Notes under the pieces: generated by a model
What the model was told of the DNA's origin: nothing
What the model saw: the letters and a program-made list of their open reading frames with translations, nothing else
The model's database searches: none
Made by a program: the position numbers and the translations under genes
In this document: in pieces, positions 34,247 through 42,959 of the stretch
How the letters are laid out: every line of letters begins with the position of its first letter
Numbering within the stretch: position 1 is the stretch's first letter
Assembly (NCBI GenBank): GCA_963797265.1
Contig: CAWCOY010000003.1
Span: 1,116,001 to 1,180,000, forward strand
DNA from: DASUPK01 sp963797265
Lineage (GTDB): Bacteria > Actinomycetota > Thermoleophilia > Solirubrobacterales > 70-9
Direction: 5' to 3'
Length of the DNA: 64,000 bases

Positions 34247-34299
34247 GCGGGCGCCAGATCCCCGGGCGGATTGTCACCAGGCGCTACCCTGCGCGACCG

Positions 34300-34518
34300 A
34301 TGGCGAAGGAAGAGAAGATCGAGATGGAGGGCGAGATCACCGAGGCTCTGCCCAACACGATGTTCCGCGTCAAGTTGGACAACGACCACGAGGTCCTCGG
34401 CCACATCTCGGGCAAGATGCGCCGCCACTACATCCGGATCCTGCCCGGCGACAGGGTGAAGATCGAGCTTTCCCCGTACGACCTCGACCGCGGCCGCATC
34501 ACCTACCGCTACAAGTAA
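34300..34518 (+). CDS. infA: Translation initiation factor IF-1
   Basis: A 72-residue S1/OB-fold protein with the full IF-1 pattern (GEITEALPNTMFRVKLDNDHEVLGHISGKMRRHYIRILPGDRV). It binds the ribosomal A site during initiation. It stands alone here, not in a ribosomal protein operon. A TACCCT box ends 9 bases before the ATG, so this initiation factor is itself probably made from a leaderless or near-leaderless mRNA. Confidence 0.96.
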   Translation: MAKEEKIEMEGEITEALPNTMFRVKLDNDHEVLGHISGKMRRHYIRILPGDRVKIELSPYDLDRGRITYRYK

Positions 34519-34554
34519 GCTCGACCCACGTCCGAGCGAGGAGGAGGGTGTCCG

Positions 34555-34968
34555 ATGAGGGCAGTGAAGGTGCTAGCCATGTTCGCGATCGCCGCGGTGG
34601 CGATCGGCGCGTTCAGCGCAGTGGCGCTGGCGGGCAACAAGAAGAAGACCAAGGTGCTGTTCTTCACCGGCAGCCCGAAGTTCAACAAGTCGGGCAAGGT
34701 GACCGCCAAGGGCTCGATCAACTCGACCTCGGTCTGCAAGCCGGCCCGGGGCGTGAGGCTTCAGGTGCTCGACCCAACCGGGGTGGTCATCGGGGTTCTC
34801 GACGGCTCCACTTCCGATCTGAGCGGCAACTGGAAGCTCCAGGGGCAACTACCGAACGGCCTGGCAGCCGGCAGCGCGGTGCGGGTGAAGGCAACGAAGG
34901 TCTCGGCCGGGAAGTTCGTCTGCAGGGCAGGCGTCTCGATCCCGGCGCCGATTCCGGCCGTCACGTAG
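34555..34968 (+). CDS. Small secreted beta-rich protein
   Basis: A 137-residue exported protein: signal peptide (MRAVKVLAMFAIAAVAIGAFSAVALA), a Lys-rich start of the mature part (NKKKTKVLFF), then an Ig-like or CNA-B-like beta domain with two Cys. It resembles the secreted protein at 32434 in design and leader. It has a strong GAGGAGGG ribosome site. Function unknown. Confidence 0.75.
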   Translation: MRAVKVLAMFAIAAVAIGAFSAVALAGNKKKTKVLFFTGSPKFNKSGKVTAKGSINSTSVCKPARGVRLQVLDPTGVVIGVLDGSTSDLSGNWKLQGQLPNGLAAGSAVRVKATKVSAGKFVCRAGVSIPAPIPAVT

Positions 34969-35033
34969 CCGACACGACCCCGTTGAGGGTCATAGGGCCG
35001 CATTGCACGGTATGTGGGAATCAGCGCGTGCCG

Positions 35034-35075
35034 CTTGTCGCGTTGGTTCCGGACGTCCGGAACGAAAGCGACAAG
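35034..35075. repeat. Extended palindrome
   Basis: CTTGTCGC ... GCGACAAG arms enclose the perfect 18-base palindrome GTTCCGGACGTCCGGAAC. There is no T-run. It lies in the 167-base gap between the secreted protein and the oxidoreductase; it may be a transcript-end structure or an operator. Confidence 0.6.
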
Positions 35076-35135
35076 TAGCTGCTTCTCGTCCAAGCAGCAC
35101 CCGTTCCAGCGGCGTATCTGCTTGATTTGATCGGA

Positions 35136-35519
35136 ATGCGACTGATCGATCGCGTCGCGCGCGCATCCGTCCGGGTCGGCCTGGGTCGTCGCAGCACGGC
35201 TCTGATCGAAACGACCGGACGCAGGAGCGGCAAATCACGCGTCACGCCGGTGACGAACGGTCTCGACGGCGACGTCTTTTGGATTGTGACCGAGCACGGT
35301 CACAAGGCGAATTACGTGCGCAACATCGAGGCCAACCCCCGGGTCCGGGTGAATGCCGGTCGAGGCTGGCGGACAGGCACGGCTCGAATCGTGGACGATG
35401 ATCCGGAGGCCCGGCTTGCGCAGATCGTCGCCCTTAACCCGCGAGCACGTGCGAATGCAGACATCGTTCGCAACACTGGCACCGAGAACCTCGTCATCCG
35501 CATCGACCTAGCCGAATAA
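35136..35519 (+). CDS. Deazaflavin (F420)-dependent nitroreductase-family oxidoreductase
   Basis: A 127-residue split-barrel protein of the DDN type: LIETTGRRSGKSRVTPVTN, FWIVTEHGHKANYVRNIEANPRVRVN, ending in LVIRIDLAE. Relatives use reduced coenzyme F420 to reduce quinones or nitro compounds; the substrate is unknown. The ATG at 35136 fits the family start; a TTG lies 9 bases earlier. This segment looks slightly less GC-rich than its neighbours. Confidence 0.85.
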   Translation: MRLIDRVARASVRVGLGRRSTALIETTGRRSGKSRVTPVTNGLDGDVFWIVTEHGHKANYVRNIEANPRVRVNAGRGWRTGTARIVDDDPEARLAQIVALNPRARANADIVRNTGTENLVIRIDLAE

Positions 35520-35565
35520 GCGGACCTAGACGAGTAGCGCTTCCCATGCAAAGCGGCGCTTATGG

Positions 35566-35596
35566 CGCCTTAGTTGCCTATAGGGCAACAAAGGCG
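35566..35596. terminator. Hairpin between convergent genes
   Basis: CGCCTT ... AAGGCG outer arms with inner GTTGCC-TATAG-GGCAAC form a two-step stem between the stops of the oxidoreductase and the minus-strand hydrolase. A smaller stem GGCGC-TTATG-GCGCC lies just before. Confidence 0.55.
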
Positions 35597-35631
35597 ACAA
35601 CCCGGCTTCGTGTGGCGGAACTGGGCGGCAT

Positions 35632-36894
35632 TCAAATGAGATAAGAGCTCGCCGCGGCGGGGTCCGGCTCGACCAGCTCGGCGATCAGCGACGACCATCC
35701 GAACTCGCGAGCGCCAAGCCCCTCGCCCGTGTGGGGCTCGTAGAACTCGCGCAGGCCCTCGCGGACGACGGCGCCGGAGAGCCTCCTCGCCATCTCGAGT
35801 GCCTCGGGCTCGTAGCCGTGGTGGAGCAGGCCCATCCAGATCAGCCAGGCCGAGTTGATCCAGGTGGGGCCGCGCCAGTAGAGGCGCCGCAGCGGCGCCT
35901 TCCACTTGTGCGGCTCGAAGCTCGGCTCCTGCGCGGAGACCGAGGTGGGCGGATAGGGAAGCCAGTACTTGCGCTGGTCCAGCAGATGCTCTTCGACCAG
36001 GCGCCTCCCGATCTCCTCGGGTAGGTCCGGCAGCGCCAGCGGGGCCAGTGCGGACCAGGTGGACACGCGAATGCGCCGGTCGCCGCCGGCCGGATCGGTG
36101 TCGCCGACCTCCGCGACCTTGCCGCGCGCCGTGTCGAGGAAGAGCCCGCGGCGCTCGTCCCAGAGGCGGTCGATCAGGGCCGAGGTGATGGAGGGCTCGC
36201 CGGCCGCGATCCGGGCGAGGCCCCAGAGCACATTGGTGACCACCTCGCAGAGCACCGGGCCGCCCGCCGCAAGCACGCGGCGCGCTTCCCAGTCGAACCG
36301 GCGGTTCCTCGCGATCAGGAACGGGAAGAGCAGGCGGGCGTGGGCACGCCGCCCCCAGACCGCGTCGAACTTCGAGGAGGAGTCGAGTCCGGACTCATCG
36401 GGCTGCACGAGCCAGAGCAGGCCGTCGCCGTCCAGGTCCCGGTTGGTCTCCAGCCAGCGGTGATGGGCGTCGATTCGACGCTCCTCCGCCGGGTCGCCGA
36501 CTGCGATTCGCCAGGCCCAGGCGAGCAGGGGCGGCTGGATCGTCGAGGTGTTCCGCGCGCTCCTCGAGGTGACGTTGTAGGTCCAGCGCCGCTGCCAGTC
36601 GACGGGCCGGTCCCAGAAGATCGTGTGACCGATGAAGCCGTCGGCGCGCCCTCCGTCAAGCAGGCTGCGGAGCTCCCTCTCGGCGCGCTCGCGGTCGAAG
36701 CGTTTCCAGACGATCGCGTGAAAGCAGGAGTCCCAGTACCACTGCCACGGGTAGTGGCCCGGACTGGGGCGCGAGTAGGCGAAGGGAACGCCGTCCCGCT
36801 CGCCCTCGATCCAGCTCTCGCTCAGGGTCTGCTGGGCGATCCGCATCACCACGTCGCGGACCTCCGCTTCGACCACCAGCGGCAGTGGCGACAT
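35632..36894 (-). CDS. MGH1-like glycoside hydrolase (GH63-related)
   Basis: A 420-residue (alpha/alpha)6-barrel protein without signal peptide. It matches mannosylglycerate/glucosylglycerate hydrolase-type proteins: YPWQWYWDSCFHA near residue 50 with a catalytic Asp, WRGPTWINSAWLIWMGL, and GEGLGAREFGWSSL with the catalytic Glu/Asp region. It may recycle a compatible solute such as mannosyl- or glucosylglycerate. It is followed on the same strand side by an ABC-2 exporter whose stop touches its start. Confidence 0.8.
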   Translation of the reverse strand: MSPLPLVVEAEVRDVVMRIAQQTLSESWIEGERDGVPFAYSRPSPGHYPWQWYWDSCFHAIVWKRFDRERAERELRSLLDGGRADGFIGHTIFWDRPVDWQRRWTYNVTSRSARNTSTIQPPLLAWAWRIAVGDPAEERRIDAHHRWLETNRDLDGDGLLWLVQPDESGLDSSSKFDAVWGRRAHARLLFPFLIARNRRFDWEARRVLAAGGPVLCEVVTNVLWGLARIAAGEPSITSALIDRLWDERRGLFLDTARGKVAEVGDTDPAGGDRRIRVSTWSALAPLALPDLPEEIGRRLVEEHLLDQRKYWLPYPPTSVSAQEPSFEPHKWKAPLRRLYWRGPTWINSAWLIWMGLLHHGYEPEALEMARRLSGAVVREGLREFYEPHTGEGLGAREFGWSSLIAELVEPDPAAASSYLI

Positions 36895-37664
36895 CAGAAG
36901 GTCATTCGCCGCATGCCTCGGAGGGCGAAGTAGCTGAGCACCGCGGCGAGCCCGATCAGCGTCACGTATCCCGGCCAGGTATCGCCCCAGGTCACCGGGC
37001 CGACGAAGCCCTGGCGAACGGCCTCCACCACCTGGGTCACCGGGTTGATCTCGGCGACCGTGTGAAGCCAGCCGGTGAGCAGGTCCAGCGGCGCGTAGGC
37101 GGTGGTCGTCAGGACGGCGAGGAACATCCCGACCTGCATCACCGGCGCGGCGGACTGGGTCTTGAACTTGAGGGCGAGCGAGGTGCCCCAGGTCGCGGCC
37201 ACCACCGCCATCCCCATGACGAGGGTGATGGCGATCAGCAACCCGAGCAGACCGGGCCAGTGCGCCCCGACCGCGAGCGCCACCACCAGCAGACAGGCGG
37301 CCGGCAGAAGTGCGCGCAGACCTGCCGAGAGCACCAGCCCGGCGAGCAGCACCGGGCGGGGCGCCGGGGAGGCGAGCAGCCGGTCGAACCAGCCCTGCTC
37401 GATGTCGCGGGCCAGGTTGACGCCGGTGGCCGCTCCGGTGAACGCGGCGCCCTGCAGCAGGCTGACCGGGATCAGGAAGCTCTGGTAGCTGTGGGTGGTG
37501 AAGCCCGGCAGCAGGGTGAGGCTGCCGAAGACGCTGGTGAAGCCGAGGAAGAAGATGGTGGGGGCGAGCACGCCCGGGATCGCCGCCCCCGGGACCCTGG
37601 TGATCTCATTCAGCGCCCGGCGAACGAGCATCGCGATGGTGGTCGCGGAGCCACGCCAGCTCAT
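36894..37664 (-). CDS. ABC-2 type transporter permease
   Basis: A 256-residue membrane protein with six helices and the ABC-2 layout (long N-terminal cytoplasmic start, GVNLARDIEQGWFDRLLASPAPR coupling region). It is the second permease of a DrrABC-like exporter with the genes at 37661 and 38476. It overlaps its partner permease by ATGA. Confidence 0.88.
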   Translation of the reverse strand: MSWRGSATTIAMLVRRALNEITRVPGAAIPGVLAPTIFFLGFTSVFGSLTLLPGFTTHSYQSFLIPVSLLQGAAFTGAATGVNLARDIEQGWFDRLLASPAPRPVLLAGLVLSAGLRALLPAACLLVVALAVGAHWPGLLGLLIAITLVMGMAVVAATWGTSLALKFKTQSAAPVMQVGMFLAVLTTTAYAPLDLLTGWLHTVAEINPVTQVVEAVRQGFVGPVTWGDTWPGYVTLIGLAAVLSYFALRGMRRMTF

Positions 37665-38452
37665 ACGCCCCTCCGCAGCCGGCTTCGCATCGCAGCGCCG
37701 CAGAGCAGAAACCCGAGGGCGCCGATCCCCGCCACGGAGGCGATCGCCTTCAGCTGGGTGGTCGCCGACCAGCCCTCGATGATCGGCTCGCGAATCCCGT
37801 TGACGATGAAGCTGAACGGGTTGTACTGGGCGACCCAGGAGGCCGGCTCGAGCATCAGGTTGGCGGGGAAGAACGCGTCCGAGAGGAAGAGGACCACGAA
37901 CACCAGGGGGAAGATCCCCTGAACGACGCTCGCGCTGTTTGATCGCAGCGCGATCGCCACCCCGATCGTGCCGAAGGCGAGGGCGGAGGCCGAGGTCAGC
38001 ACGATGATCCAGATCACCGCGGGCACCCCCTCCTCGATGCTGGCGCCGAAGATCAGGCCGAGGGCGATGAAGTAGACGGCGATGACCGCGCCGAGCATGG
38101 CGGTGGCGGCCAGCCGGCCGAGTACTACGGACACGCGCGCGATTGGGGCGGCGTAGAGCCGATCCGTGAACCGCATCTCGATGTCGATCGCGAACGCGAT
38201 CGCCCCGGAGTTGCCGGTCATCATCAGTGCCTGCACGATTGCCCCGGCGAGCATGAAGGAGAGGAAGTTGGGGACGCTGGGGAACCCAGGCAGGTCGACC
38301 GCCCGTCCGGCGCCCGCCGTCTGAATCGCGAGGAGGGCGGTTGGGAAGATCAGAAGCGGCGCCGCCAGCTGGGGACGCCGCAACGTCTGCATCACGGAGC
38401 GCCTCCCCAGGGCCGCGACCACGCGGGCGTTGGCCGCCAGCGTCTGCATCAC
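37661..38452 (-). CDS. ABC-2 type transporter permease
   Basis: A 263-residue permease with six helices and IDIEMRFTDRLYAAPIARVSVVLGR as the coupling loop of ABC-2 exporters. It starts 23 bases after the ATPase gene stop. Substrate unknown; relatives export drugs, lipids or polysaccharide intermediates. Confidence 0.88.
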   Translation of the reverse strand: MMQTLAANARVVAALGRRSVMQTLRRPQLAAPLLIFPTALLAIQTAGAGRAVDLPGFPSVPNFLSFMLAGAIVQALMMTGNSGAIAFAIDIEMRFTDRLYAAPIARVSVVLGRLAATAMLGAVIAVYFIALGLIFGASIEEGVPAVIWIIVLTSASALAFGTIGVAIALRSNSASVVQGIFPLVFVVLFLSDAFFPANLMLEPASWVAQYNPFSFIVNGIREPIIEGWSATTQLKAIASVAGIGALGFLLCGAAMRSRLRRGV

Positions 38453-38475
38453 TCGACTGCGGCCTCCGTGCTTAA

Positions 38476-39468
38476 TTAGACGGGTCGCTCCTCGGCTTCG
38501 CCTGCGGGGCGCCCTTCCATATCCTCCGACGCCCCCTCGAGGTGCTGGCCGGTCTTGTGAACGAAGACGTCGTCGAGCGTCGGCTGCACGAGGTCCAGGG
38601 ACTCGACATCGAGCCCCTCACGATTGAGGGCGACGACGATCGGGCCGACCTCCGACGTGCCGTGCTCGAGTTCGACCATCAGGGTCCCGTCCTTTGCGGG
38701 GAGCGGTTGCCCGAAGCGGGCCAGGACCCGCTCCGCCCGCGACTCGTTGCCCGCTTGATCCACGAGGCAGAGCTCCAGATGCGGGCGGCCGACCTCGGCC
38801 TTCAATTCACCCGGGGTCCCTTCCGCGACAAGCTCGCCGCCGGAGATGATCCCGACCCGGTCGGCGAGCTGGTCGGCCTCCTCCAGGTACTGGGTGGTGA
38901 GGAACACCGTCGTGCCCTCCTGGTTCAGCTTGCGGACCTCCTCCCAGATCGCCTTGCGGCTAACGGGGTCGAGGCCGGTGGTGGGCTCGTCGAGGAAGAG
39001 AACCTCGGGGGTGTGGACGAGCGCCGCGGCGAGATCGAGACGCCTTCGCATACCGCCCGAGTAGGTGCCAATCCGGCGGTCGGCGGCGAGAGTGAGGCCC
39101 ACCCGGTCGAGCAGCCAGCGGCCCTTGTTGCGACCTTCCTTCTTCGGGATGCCGTGGAGCGTCGCCTGGAGCTCGAGCAGCTCCCGCCCGGTCATCAGCG
39201 GGTCGAGGGCCGCCTCTTGGAGCGCGACGCCGATCTTCCGCCTGACCGCACCCGGGTCCTTCGCGACGTCGAAGCCCGCCACCACCGCGCGGCCCCCGGT
39301 GGGCCGGAGCAGCGTGGTCAACATGCGCACGGTCGTCGTCTTGCCGGCGCCATTCGGCCCGAGGAATCCGTAGATCTCTCCCGTCGCGACCTCGAGATCG
39401 ACACCGTCGACGGCCTTGATGCCGCCCTCGAACTCGCGCGCGAGCTCGTGCGTCTCTATCGCGGCCAC
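38476..39468 (-). CDS. DrrA-type ABC transporter ATPase
   Basis: A 330-residue ATPase: Walker A LGPNGAGKTT, signature YSGGMRRRLDLA, Walker B VLFLDEPTTGLD, and a C-terminal regulatory domain with the DrrA-like LDLVQPTLDDVFVHKTG motif. It drives the two ABC-2 permeases behind it. The final residues GRPAGEAEERPV are encoded by palindromic repeat copy e and are the same as the tail of the HIT protein. Confidence 0.92.
   Translation of the reverse strand: MAAIETHELAREFEGGIKAVDGVDLEVATGEIYGFLGPNGAGKTTTVRMLTTLLRPTGGRAVVAGFDVAKDPGAVRRKIGVALQEAALDPLMTGRELLELQATLHGIPKKEGRNKGRWLLDRVGLTLAADRRIGTYSGGMRRRLDLAAALVHTPEVLFLDEPTTGLDPVSRKAIWEEVRKLNQEGTTVFLTTQYLEEADQLADRVGIISGGELVAEGTPGELKAEVGRPHLELCLVDQAGNESRAERVLARFGQPLPAKDGTLMVELEHGTSEVGPIVVALNREGLDVESLDLVQPTLDDVFVHKTGQHLEGASEDMEGRPAGEAEERPV
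38480..38520 (-). repeat. Palindromic repeat, copy e, at ABC ATPase end
   Basis: On the minus strand GGAAGGGCGC, CCGCAGGCGAAGCCGAGGA, GCGACCCGT, then the stop. It is almost base-identical to copy d (33395-33436) and encodes the same peptide AGEAEERPV. Confidence 0.85.
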
Positions 39469-39514
39469 GGTGAGGGCAAGATAACCGGCGGTCCGGGCCG
39501 GACTCGGAGGACCG

Positions 39515-40465
39515 TCACACAGCCCGCACGGGGACCGAGGGCTCGGCCACGGCCGGGTCTCGCCTGCCCCGCCACCGCGTCACGATCGCGGTCGGGTTCG
39601 GCGGCAGGCGGTCGTCCGTCGCGAGCCACGACCCCGCCAGAATGAGCAGCAGGCCCGCGATCGCGCCCGCGCCCGGGCTCTCGCCGAGGACGATCACTCC
39701 AAGCGCCACCGCGATCACCGGATTGATGTAGGTGATGACGGAGGCGCGACCCGCGCCCACCTCGGAGACGAGCACCATCAGGATCACGAAGGCGGTCGCC
39801 GTGCAGAGCACCCCGAGCACGATCAGGGAGCTGAGGGCGTCCGCGGGCGGGACGGATCCCGGGATGGTCAGCAGGCCGGCTGGCGTGAGGAGCACCGCGG
39901 CGACGGTCAGGCTCGCCGCCATCGTTGCGCGGGGGTCGTATTCGAGGAGATGCCGTTTTATGATCATCGGTCCCGCGGCATAGCCGACCGCAGCGATGAT
40001 CACGGCGCCCGCCCCGAGGAGCTCGCCGCTCTTCCCGCTCAGGTCGATCCCGACGAGCGCCACCACCCCGGCGAGGCCGATGAGCATGCCGAGCAGGCGA
40101 GTGCGCGTCGGTCGCTCGGTGTGGTCGAAGCGGAGGGCGAGCAGGGCGATCAACAGCGGGACGGTCGCGATCAGGATCGCCGCGATGGACGAGTCGACAT
40201 GCTGCTCGCCCGCGGCGATCAGCGGAAAGGGACCGACCATCTCAACCGTCGCGTAGGCGAGGATCCAGAGGCGCGGCCCCTGGGTGATCATCCTGAGGCC
40301 CTGTCGCGGAACAAGGGCGAAGAGCAGCGCCGCACCGAGCACGAGCCGCGCCCACGAGAGGAAGAACGGGGAGACGCCGTCGTCGACCGCGACCTTGATG
40401 AAGAGATAGGGGACGCCCCAGATCACCGAGAGCGCCGCGAACGCAAACCATCCCCGCCGGCTCAT
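39515..40465 (-). CDS. EamA/DMT-family transporter
   Basis: A 316-residue protein with ten membrane helices in two EamA repeats (FAALSVIWGVPYLFIKVAV; GYAAGPMIIKRHL) and a basic, Arg-rich C-terminal tail. DMT exporters move small metabolites such as amino acids out of the cell; the substrate is unknown. The ATG at 40465 begins the first helix. It is 16 bases after the end of the amidase gene and probably co-transcribed with it. Confidence 0.88.
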   Translation of the reverse strand: MSRRGWFAFAALSVIWGVPYLFIKVAVDDGVSPFFLSWARLVLGAALLFALVPRQGLRMITQGPRLWILAYATVEMVGPFPLIAAGEQHVDSSIAAILIATVPLLIALLALRFDHTERPTRTRLLGMLIGLAGVVALVGIDLSGKSGELLGAGAVIIAAVGYAAGPMIIKRHLLEYDPRATMAASLTVAAVLLTPAGLLTIPGSVPPADALSSLIVLGVLCTATAFVILMVLVSEVGAGRASVITYINPVIAVALGVIVLGESPGAGAIAGLLLILAGSWLATDDRLPPNPTAIVTRWRGRRDPAVAEPSVPVRAV

Positions 40466-40481
40466 CGGGTCAGGATTGCAA

Positions 40482-41831
40482 TCAGGCGACGGCGGCCGGC
40501 CGCAACTCCACGTGCTCGCGGTCCGTGGCCCGCTCGAGCGCCTCGGCCGCGTCGAGCAAAAGGGCGTCATGGCCCCATGCCGCGAGCAGCTGCAGCCCCA
40601 CCGGCAGGCCGCCGTCGAGGCCAACGGGGACGCTGACCCCCGGGATCCCGGTCAGGTTCGCGATCACGCCTTGGCGCGCGTTGCCGGCATCGGCCGAGGC
40701 CAAACCCGAGGGCAGCTCGATGTTCGGCTCGGCGAGCGGCGGCGCCACGGCCGGGACGGTCGGCCAGCCGAGGACGTCGATGCGCTCGAAGCGCTCGGCG
40801 AAGTCGCGGCGCAGCTGGGCCCGGGAGACGAAGGCGCGGGCGGTGAGGCTGCCCGGAATCAGACCGCGCAGCTTGAGGACGCCGCGGTTGAGTACTCCGA
40901 GCTCCTCGGGGAGGGCGTTCAGGTTGTGTGGCGTCAGGTGCGCCGCCTCCTCCGCCTGCGCCACGAGCACGGCGGTCGGGAGGATCAGCTCCTGCCTGGG
41001 GAGCTCGACGTCGATCAGTTCGCCGCCCGCCTCCGAACGCAGCGCCTCGAGGGCCGACTCGCACGTCTCGCGGACGCCGGGAGCGCAGTCGCTCCAGTAG
41101 GGATCGCGGACGATCCCGATCCTCAGCCCGCGCGGCTCCTCGGCCGGAAGCTCTTCACCGAACATCGCCGAGGCGAGCAGGCGGCAGTCCGCGGCGTCCC
41201 GGCAGAGCGGGCCGGAGACGATCGTCTCGGTGTTGGGGATGTGGTGGCCCTCCATCGCGGAGCGGCCAAAGGTGGGCTTCAGCCCGACCAACCCGCAGTA
41301 GGCGGCCGGGTAGCGGATCGATCCGAGCCCGTCGGCGCCGATCGCGCCGGAGACGAGCCCGCCGGCGACGGATGCGCCGGGGCCGCTCGACGATCCGCCC
41401 GGACAGCGCTCGAGGTCCCAGGGGTTGTGGGCGGCTCCGTAGACAGAGGCGTTGCCGGTGCTGCTCGAGCCGAGCTCGTGCATGTTGCCGACCCCCGCGA
41501 TCACCGCCCCCGCGTCGCGCAGGGCGCGGTAGGGCCCCGACTCCCCGGGCTCGGTGGTCACGCCGGGCACCGCCGCCGCGCCCACGGTCTCGGCTCGCCA
41601 GGGCAGCGGCCACTCGTCCTTGATCACGACCGGGACGCCGCGGAGCGGGCCCTCGGGAGTCTCGGCGAGCATCTTCCGCGACTGATCCGGGAAGGTCGCG
41701 ACGATCGCGTTCAGCTCCGGATTGCGCCCCTCGATTCGGGCGAGACAGGCGTCGAGCAGCTCGCCGGCGTCGACCTCCCCGGAAGCGATTCCGGCAGCCT
41801 GCTCCCGCAGGGGAAGGTCGAGAGCGTTCAT
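40482..41831 (-). CDS. Amidase-signature family enzyme
   Basis: A 449-residue amidase with the Ser-cisSer-Lys triad: Lys in GVPVVIKDEW near residue 70, the Gly/Ser-rich GGSSSGPGASVAGGL, and the nucleophile Ser in DGLGSIRYPAAYCGLVGLKP. It hydrolyses a C-N amide bond. It is not clearly GatA. It is coupled (ATGA) to a 66-residue gene that may encode a GatC/AtzG-like partner. Confidence 0.9.
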   Translation of the reverse strand: MNALDLPLREQAAGIASGEVDAGELLDACLARIEGRNPELNAIVATFPDQSRKMLAETPEGPLRGVPVVIKDEWPLPWRAETVGAAAVPGVTTEPGESGPYRALRDAGAVIAGVGNMHELGSSSTGNASVYGAAHNPWDLERCPGGSSSGPGASVAGGLVSGAIGADGLGSIRYPAAYCGLVGLKPTFGRSAMEGHHIPNTETIVSGPLCRDAADCRLLASAMFGEELPAEEPRGLRIGIVRDPYWSDCAPGVRETCESALEALRSEAGGELIDVELPRQELILPTAVLVAQAEEAAHLTPHNLNALPEELGVLNRGVLKLRGLIPGSLTARAFVSRAQLRRDFAERFERIDVLGWPTVPAVAPPLAEPNIELPSGLASADAGNARQGVIANLTGIPGVSVPVGLDGGLPVGLQLLAAWGHDALLLDAAEALERATDREHVELRPAAVA

Positions 41832-42028
41832 CCGTCCGGCGGGCGGGAGAGGTCCGGGTGCGTCTCGTGCTCGACCCCGTCCAGGTCGGCGTCGCGGAGT
41901 CGGTTCATGTCCGGCTCCCAGATCGACCAGACACCGGCCATCACCATCCGCTCGGTCTCGTCGGCCTCTATCCCGAAGCTCTCCAGAGCCGAGTCGAGGT
42001 AGCGCTGGAAGGCAGATCCGGCTTCCAT
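41828..42028 (-). CDS. Small protein coupled to amidase, possible GatC/AtzG-like partner
   Basis: A 66-residue acidic cytoplasmic protein starting FQRYLDSALESFGIEADE and ending with a Pro/Asp-rich tail. It overlaps the amidase start by 4 bases. Size, position and helix-then-extended-tail design resemble the small subunits (GatC, AtzG) that wrap around amidase-signature enzymes, but the sequence does not clearly match them. This is inference. Confidence 0.6.
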   Translation of the reverse strand: MEAGSAFQRYLDSALESFGIEADETERMVMAGVWSIWEPDMNRLRDADLDGVEHETHPDLSRPPDG

Positions 42029-42080
42029 TGAGGCGAACCCTACCTACGGGCTTGCAAGGACCCCCGCAACCCTCCTGGAA

Positions 42081-42890
42081 ATGAAGTGTTCAATGAAGCC
42101 CATGAGCTACCAAGCTCAACCGTTCGCGCGCCTGCGTAGGCTCGCCATCGCTCTCGTCGTCGCCGGGTGCGCAGCGATGCTCGCCGCCGTCCTCGGAGCG
42201 GGCAGCGCAGGCGCCGCCCTGCGCGTCGTCGTGCTGGGCGCGGCCGCGCCGGCGACGCCATCGTGCCCCACGACCTGCCAGGCCGTGGGCAAGACGACGG
42301 GCTTCCAGACCTCGATCATCGGGGCGCAGAACCCATTCGCCGTCTCCTTCCGCGGGCGAGTCGTCGCCTGGTCGATCAAGACCGGGGCACCGAGCACGAA
42401 GCCGAATCCGCAGAACGACAACCAGAGCGACTTCGACTTCTTCACCAAGACCTTCGGCGGCTCCCCGAAGGCGCGGATCTCCGTCCTGAAGCCGATCATG
42501 AAGAAGATCAAGCAGGGCAAGCCGATCTACAAGCTGAAGTCGCAGTCGCCGGTCGAGGACCTCTCCGCCTACCTCGGGCAGACCACGACCTTCACGCTCG
42601 ACACGCCGCTGCGGGTGAAGCCGAACAACATCGTGGCGCTGACCGTTCCGACCTGGGCGCCGGCCTTCGCGATCAATCAGAGCGCGAACACCAAGTGGCA
42701 GGCCAGCCGCAAGAAGGGCAAGTGCAACGACACGCCGGACATCCTCGCCGGCAGGCCGCAGGACGCCCAGGGGTCGCTGCGCGCCTACGGCTGCACCTAC
42801 AACACCGCCCGCCTGCTCTACTCGGCGACCGTCGTCGCCGATCCGAACCAGAAGCCCGCGGCGCCCCCGAAGAAGAAGAAGAAGAAGTAA
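42081..42890 (+). CDS. Secreted protein with lysine tail, unknown
   Basis: A 269-residue exported protein: signal peptide (LAIALVVAGCAAMLAAVLGAG), a two-Cys loop TPSCPTTCQAVG, a beta-rich domain, a second Cys pair (GKCNDTP; YGCTYN), and a C-terminal run of seven lysines after PAAPP. The lysine tail may bind acidic wall polymers. The start could be the ATG at 42081, 42096 or 42102. No family recognised; similar actinobacterial secreted proteins of this design are common in Solirubrobacterales. Confidence 0.7.
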   Translation: MKCSMKPMSYQAQPFARLRRLAIALVVAGCAAMLAAVLGAGSAGAALRVVVLGAAAPATPSCPTTCQAVGKTTGFQTSIIGAQNPFAVSFRGRVVAWSIKTGAPSTKPNPQNDNQSDFDFFTKTFGGSPKARISVLKPIMKKIKQGKPIYKLKSQSPVEDLSAYLGQTTTFTLDTPLRVKPNNIVALTVPTWAPAFAINQSANTKWQASRKKGKCNDTPDILAGRPQDAQGSLRAYGCTYNTARLLYSATVVADPNQKPAAPPKKKKKK

Positions 42891-42959
42891 GCGAGCTTGT
42901 CCGGGGTCCTGAGGGACCTCTCGAGCGACCGCGCCCGTAGTCAGGGCGTGAGCGAAGGG

